Shown here: positions 58,805-64,000 of the stretch, in pieces
How the letters are laid out: each line of letters opens with the position of its first letter
Position numbering within the stretch: the stretch's first letter is position 1
Assembly (NCBI GenBank): GCA_030549495.1
Contig: JAUIRK010000854.1
Span: forward strand, 62,001 to 126,000
DNA: 64,000 nucleotides
Source: Nectonema munidae
Taxonomy: Eukaryota; Nematomorpha; Nectonematoida; Nectonematidae
Direction: 5' to 3'
Made by a program: the position numbers and the translations under genes
Notes under the pieces: model-generated
The model's database searches: none
Told to the model about the DNA's origin: nothing
What the model saw: only the letters and a program-made list of their open reading frames with translations

Positions 58805-61754
58805 GTATTTCCCTCGCCCATTTGTAATACCAAATTAATTAATTACTAATTCACTAACTAATCAACTAACAAAAAATAATTGGGGCGATTTGGTAAAGAG
58901 TCCTTTGTTACGAGTTGACCCGGTCTCTACTGCATTATTATTGACTCACATTGCAATACGCGAAAAAAGGCAGCGCCTGACATGATACTCAGACAGTGCG
59001 TGTAACAAATTTGTTCAGTGGGGGACATTTGCCCAGTTAATAACTGAAAAAAAGGATATTTGAACAGTGCTAATGTTTTCACAAGGGGCGAAAATTATAT
59101 AACTAATTACGCCTTATCTTATATCTATCTTCTCACTTAACTGTATCTAAAATCTAAATAAATTAATTGTATTTTATAACTAAAAAATAAAATCACCAAA
59201 AAATATGCAAGACAATAAATAAAATTTTATATAAAAATGAACTGATAAATGTTTTTAAAGCTTACGCACATTCAAAGTTTCTCAAAAAAGAGGATGTGGG
59301 TATAGAAATTTTCTTGAATTTGAAATGCTAAGGGAAATGGGGAAAATAATTTCCATTCACTATCTTTTTCTGAAACGTTTTTCCCCTTCAATAACTATAA
59401 ATGAACTAAAAATTTTTAAGAATTCAAAATCATTGTTGCCAACATCAAAGCTTAAACGCTACCAAATAAAAGCTTTGCACAGCCGCTTCCATTTTTAAAA
59501 GAGAAGAGTACATTCCTTTATCAATCAATTTCGTATTAAAATTGCATACTGAGTACAATTGTGTTATTTTCAGATGGAAAATGAAAGTTTTTTGAATTCA
59601 AAATAGAATTTTTAAAATGTTTGTTGCCTGACATTTTGTCTCAAAAAATACTTCTGTAATTTACGCGTCTTCATAAGAAGATGAAGAAACAGAAGAGATG
59701 ATTTATTTACAAATGCGAAATGGCATATACAAAATTGCAAATAAGAAGCATTGATAAGAATATAAAACGTAGCATGTGATACAATTATATTAAAAAGGTA
59801 AAAAAAGCAATTTCTAGAATTGATAGGAGCCCTTGTGGGAATAAACTAAAAGAAATGAATAAAATTATAGGACAGTGCCCAACCAGAAGAACAATTCTGA
59901 GAATCATCGTTTCAATGTGCAAGAGGAATAATAAAGATCAATTTTTTAAACATTCAATTATTATTGACGTTGTCATGAAAAACACTTGGTACTGGAACCC
60001 TTTGTTCATTGGTAGTCAGCCATAAAATAGACTTGATGGGACAAAAAATGTGAAAAAAGATAGAGTTTTTTTCTTCAAAGATAGTAAGGTGTATAGTTTT
60101 GGACATGTGTAACTGTAAGTATTAGAAGCTACAAGATGCGAATATCATACAAACTTTCGCAAATCAAAGTTTAGAGTTTGGCAAAAAAAGAAGAGCAGCT
60201 AACACTAAGTAAAAAAAAAGCGCATCAATTTTTGATAAATATCATGAAGCTTGATCAATTTATTTTGAAAAAATATTTGATTAATATTATACCATATATT
60301 TTTATTGGAAATTAAATGTAGAGCTTTTTTGTATAGAGAAAAGCTCGTTTTTATTTAACTTTCACAGTTTAGAATGCTACCTATATAGTTACAATGAGCC
60401 AGGATCAAGGTTTTCTATAAAAGCTTCAATATAACACATGTTTTTTTGACTTCTTCAACCACTCTAGAGAACGATTTAAGCTGAATATAATTGAAGTTTA
60501 CCTTGAAATCTCTACAAAATATTATTTCTACAGAGAATTAAGAATTAAATGATAACTTTTTTTTGGAATGTAACATAAAAGTAAGAAATGTTTGTTCACA
60601 TTCTTCATGAGTCCTTGAAAAACATCTCATTAACTTTGTAGGCACCAGATAATGTGCGAGTTTTAAAAGGAAGACGCCATCGACAAATAGAAATGCATAA
60701 AAACTTTTCACACTTTTAGGAGCTATATTTTAAGGAATCTTCTTCAGAAGATTCAAGTGTGTATCCGATTTAATTAAAAGTTGATTGCTTTTCTTTAGAG
60801 CTTCAAGAAATTTACAATTTGTTGATAGCTTTCATATTTTTTTATTATTGAAAGAATATTGATTAGGCTCACTCTTTATGTATCCAGAAAGGTTAAGAAT
60901 TTCTTCCATTATGTTTATATCTCTAGTTTAAAACAACTGAAGGTTATCCAATTGTGTTCATGCTTACTATTTAGTTTGCAATTTTTTCGTCAGTTAATTA
61001 ATTAACTAGTAAACCATAACTCGTTATACTAATTTTTGATATTTTAGTTCGATAGTTTTGTTTTAAGGATTGAAGTTTGATAGTTTTGTTAAAAAGTCAT
61101 ACCACATTTTAATGAAAAATATTGTAGTTATATCTTTCATGCTGAATCAAACAGAAGTTTAGATGTGGTTATATAAATTGTTCTGCAAATGAAATAATAA
61201 CCACATATTCATTTTGTTAAATAAATCAACCAATCTCAAAGAAGCTTTTTTCAGTAAAAAAAATGATCAATTAATTAATATTAAGAAAACTGCAAAGATT
61301 TTTGAACATAAAATTTAAGCAACATTTAATTTTATGGTTATATCGAGTTTTTGAAAAAATTGACATTTAAATCTCTTAAAATGATTTTATTAAGATCTTT
61401 TTGATAGCTACGTATCACATTGTTGGGCGCATGATGGAATGGGAATGGCGAAAATTGATTTAATTGATGGCAATGGGTGAGAAAATTTTTCATTAAAAGT
61501 TTAAATTAGTATATACCGTGATCTATTTTGGCGTATCCTGCGACCGTTAAATTTTTGGCGCCAAAACACGATCTATCATACATCTCATGAACGATGCCAA
61601 TTTCTGCATTGTGGAAAAGGCGCCAAAAAGATTTCCAAGAATTTATTCAATCATGATATTTAAAATAGAAACTACTTTGATAAATTTTAACTTATTAGTT
61701 TTGTGCTTCTTTTACTTCAATGAAGTTTTCAAAATTCTCCTCCACCCATTAATG
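58805..61754. other. No recognisable gene; candidate E2F-like sites
   Basis: AT-rich and probably intron of the ZP gene or intergenic. At 61553-61567 lies a palindromic TTTTTGGCGCCAAAA, with another GGCGCCAAAA at 61620-61629 and TTTTGGCG near 61527; these resemble E2F-type sites. No coding exon is attached. Confidence 0.3.
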
Positions 61755-63227
61755 CCCATTATCCCACAAGTGGGATGTAAATTTCAACATTAAAAATAAA
61801 TTTTTTTTTTTAACTTTTAGTTTTTTTATAGTTACTATCTCTTCAATCCTCTATAACTTTATAAAAATTTTTTTTATTCAATTTGACTATTTTTTTATTA
61901 TAAAATTCAATATTTTTTTAAAGCAAGTTTTAGAAATTTACTTATTGATTCAAATCTATCTAAAAATACCAAGTAAGTTTCACACATAATTCAGTATACA
62001 GTCGACCCCCGTTATAACGCCACCATCGGGACCATACAAAATTGGCGTTATAGCGGGGTTGGCGGTAAATCGCGGGATTCATAACGTATCCATATTTTGT
62101 TGCATTATGCCATATTTGAGATCATACGTAATGACATGTAGTGCAAGTATGTAGAAGTGTTCTCGTAATGAATGTTTTTATTTTATCGTTTGTGTTAGTG
62201 AACATCTTTGAATAAAAAAATAAAAACCAAGCCGAAAATAATAAATTTATTTGGAAAAAAATCTAATATAGTTTTTTGTTTGGTGGTGCATTTCCCAACA
62301 GTATCCAATCTTTTTTCTAATTTTTCTAATAAGAACAAATCTTCTTCTGTGCAGTTATTGTTGCATTCAATAAAACTTCTACACAAATTGAGGGCAGACC
62401 GAACATCCTTCATAACTGGTTTTGATTTCGGTGCTGGTTCGGGTTCGTCATCTGATATGTCGTCAGCATCTGTTGGTCGTACACACTGAATGAGTTCTTG
62501 GTCTGTAAGTTCAGCGAAGTCTCTTCAGTGTTGTCGACAGCGGTAAACTCGTCTGCAGACATTGCATTGGAAGCGTCAATGTCTAGGGCTTTTGTTGTAC
62601 TTCGTAGCAGTTAATCGAGTGGAAGGTCGTCTTCGTCGTCATCTTCTATGGTTTGTTGTTGGTCTGGTTTGGCGATAAGGCCGGTGTGCTGCCAACAATT
62701 TGATATTATTGAGGCTTTCACGGAGTCCCAGGCTTTCTTGGTGTAGCGGATTTATTATTATTGTCATGTTTATGTATTAACATCAAGTACAGTAATTTAA
62801 GACAAACACATATTTTTTTTGTTTTGCATTCATTCTTACATCAATCTTTTTTTGTTGTATAATGCCACATCAAAAGCACACCGCCACACTCGATTGAACT
62901 TGACTGAACGGGCGGGAAAATTTGCTATGGCTTTGGCGGTAAGTCGGGGGAGACAGCATGCCAAATGAGATGTTTGTTCTGCTGATTATGATGGCGGACA
63001 GCGAGGGGCGGTTTAGTGCGGGATTTAACATGGACGGAAATCTGTTCTAGGCATTTTATTGGCGGTAAGCGGGGTTGGCGATAAATTGGGGTGGCGGTAG
63101 AGCGGGGGCGGACTGTACAAAGAAAACATTTCAATAATATAAATTATGTGATCAAATTTGTTTTATATATTGCAAAATTATAAAAATAAACGATCACACA
63201 TTAGCATCCCACTTAAGGGATAATGGG
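61755..63227. repeat. 23-bp inverted repeat pair enclosing a Tigger
   Basis: 61755-61777 (CCCATTATCCC..AAGTGGGATG) and the reverse complement at 63205-63227 agree at about 20 of 23 positions. Each is itself nearly palindromic (TCCCAC..GTGGGA). They may be ends or subterminal repeats of an older TTAA-type element into which the Tigger landed, because the hairpin resembles that of the MITE at 17258. Confidence 0.45.
61999..63115 (-). mobile_element. pogo/Tigger-like transposon, internally deleted
   Basis: A 1117-bp element flanked by TA dinucleotides (61997-61998, 63116-63117) with inverted ends CAGTCGACCCCCGTTATAAC and (reversed) CAGTCCGCCCCCGCTCTACC, both continuing into CGCCACC. On the minus strand only the C-terminal part of a Tigger transposase remains: KAWDSVKASIISNCWQHTG (about 62735-62680), an acidic linker with a stop and a frame change, then VRSALNLCRSFIECNNN and KQKTILDFFPNKF (62405-62245). 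The CENP-B/HTH and DDE domains are deleted. It is much more GC-rich than its surroundings. Confidence 0.85.
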
Positions 63228-63420
63228 AGAAGATGCAAATTTATTCTTATACATACATCCTTGAATGTTTTCTAAATTTCGATAGTGTCATTTATATAAT
63301 GCATGTATAAATGGTTGTAGGCGATTTATTGAAATTTCAAAACCCATAAATTAAGCATGTCACAGTATTCACTTTGTTATTTTTGATCAGGCAGCAAAAT
63401 TGACATGATTGGTGACCTAA

Positions 63421-64000
63421 AATTTCAATAAAAAGCTTCCAATTGTTTTCAATTCAATGTCTAAAAACATGTTTCTTGAAATAAAACGTTATCTTCATTT
63501 GAATAATAATTTCAATGTTGACAAAAAAGATAGAATTTTTAAGCTTACTCCTTATCTGGAAAAAGACAACTTTAAAGACAACTTTAAAAAATTTGGAGTT
63601 TTTTCCTGTAATCTTTCTATTGATGAAATGATGATTAGATATTATGGGCATCAACCATGTAAGATGTATATGCGCCGCAAGCCCATAAAATTTGGCTACA
63701 AATGTTGGTGTATATGTAGTCCAGGTGGTTATTTGTTTTATTTTATACTTTACTGCGGAAAAGAGGAAAGAAGAATAGGATCTTTAGGAAAGAATGTGGT
63801 AAATGATTTGTCAAAAACAATTGATAAGAAATACGCATCAAGTTATTTTATTTTCTTTGATAACTTTTTTTCTGGGTATGGAGTTATGAAAAAACTGAAT
63901 GAAAGTGGAATAAATTCAACTGGTACAATTCGTGAAGTACGAACCAAAAAATGTCCAGTAATCTCAGACAAAAAAAATGAAAAAAAAGACAAGAGGTTTT
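63421..64000 (+). CDS. piggyBac transposase, partial, runs off window edge
   Basis: The frame is open from 63421 to the window end; its first ATG is at 63457. Homology begins before that ATG (KLPIVFNSMSKNMFLEIKRY), so the ATG is probably not the real start. LSIDEMMIRYYGHQPC contains the first catalytic Asp (63622), followed by KPIKFGYKCWCICS and GGYLFYFILYCGK. FFDNFFSGYG contains the second Asp (63859), and then NSTGTIREVRTKKCPV. These are the DDE core motifs of DDE_Tnp_1_7 (piggyBac/PGBD). The third Asp and the Cys-rich tail lie beyond 64000. About 200 N-terminal residues usual for the family are not visible upstream; they may be in an upstream exon, displaced by the Tigger region, or lost. 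No stop or frameshift is seen in the visible part, so this could be part of an active source. Confidence 0.88.

Noticed and set aside
63454-63654. Minus-strand frame at 63454-63654
   Set aside because: It is antisense to the clear piggyBac transposase frame.

Overview
The window is eukaryotic nuclear DNA from a very AT-rich genome, almost certainly a metazoan. It has spliceosomal introns with good GT...AG sites, one multi-exon zona-pellucida (ZP) domain gene of arthropod style, and a dense load of DNA transposons (hAT, piggyBac, pogo/Tigger, CACTA-like, Helitron-like) plus 5'-truncated LINEs. A crustacean such as a parasitic copepod would fit, but that is inference and the sequence alone does not prove it. 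I see no bacterial operons, rRNA, convincing tRNA or CRISPR.

Layout. 1-3.3 kb: unrecognised DNA, a decayed hAT fragment and a possible solo-LTR fossil. 3.6-9.6 kb: a minus-strand, intron-containing hAT transposase gene split by a 4.3-kb piggyBac-type element (TTAA target site, inverted ends) whose interior is mostly two tandem arrays with a period of about 150 bp. 10.4-13.0 kb: exon 1 of a HINT3-like HIT-domain gene with possible further exons, and a TTAA MITE in its intron. 13.5-15.1 kb: a LINE reverse transcriptase. 15.2-16.3 kb: a 30/31-bp minisatellite. 17-20 kb: related TTAA MITEs and a LINE 3' tail. 20.8-22.9 kb: a Helitron-like element, then an unclassified GC-richer repeat. 22.9-27.3 kb: mostly featureless. 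27.7-29.7 kb: a CACTA-ended transposon encoding an uncharacterised Cys-rich protein family. 29.7-31.6 kb: a perfect 42-bp inverted repeat pair enclosing a hAT MITE. 31.9-36.3 kb: a second hAT MITE and two oppositely oriented copies of one short hAT element, all with perfect 8-bp target duplications. 37.6-38.0 kb: a 450-bp ATC microsatellite. 44.4-46.5 kb: a near-complete CGGBP1-like hAT. 48.1-58.8 kb: the ZP gene, whose large third intron holds a LINE and a ZBED5-like hAT. 62.0-63.1 kb: a Tigger. 63.4 kb to the window edge: a piggyBac transposase.

Host genes. The ZP gene is the only well-supported one: four exons with matching splice phases encode a long basic spacer followed by the complete ZP-N half and the start of ZP-C. 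Its protein should be secreted into or anchored at the apical extracellular matrix or cuticle. The HINT3-like gene is less certain because the histidine triad is not visible.

Mobile elements interact throughout. A piggyBac element sits in a hAT, a hAT MITE lies inside an inverted-repeat unit, a Tigger lies inside another inverted-repeat pair, and MITEs share a motif with the minisatellite. A piggyBac transposase at the right edge could in principle mobilise the TTAA elements elsewhere in the window, but the match between its own ends and theirs is not shown.
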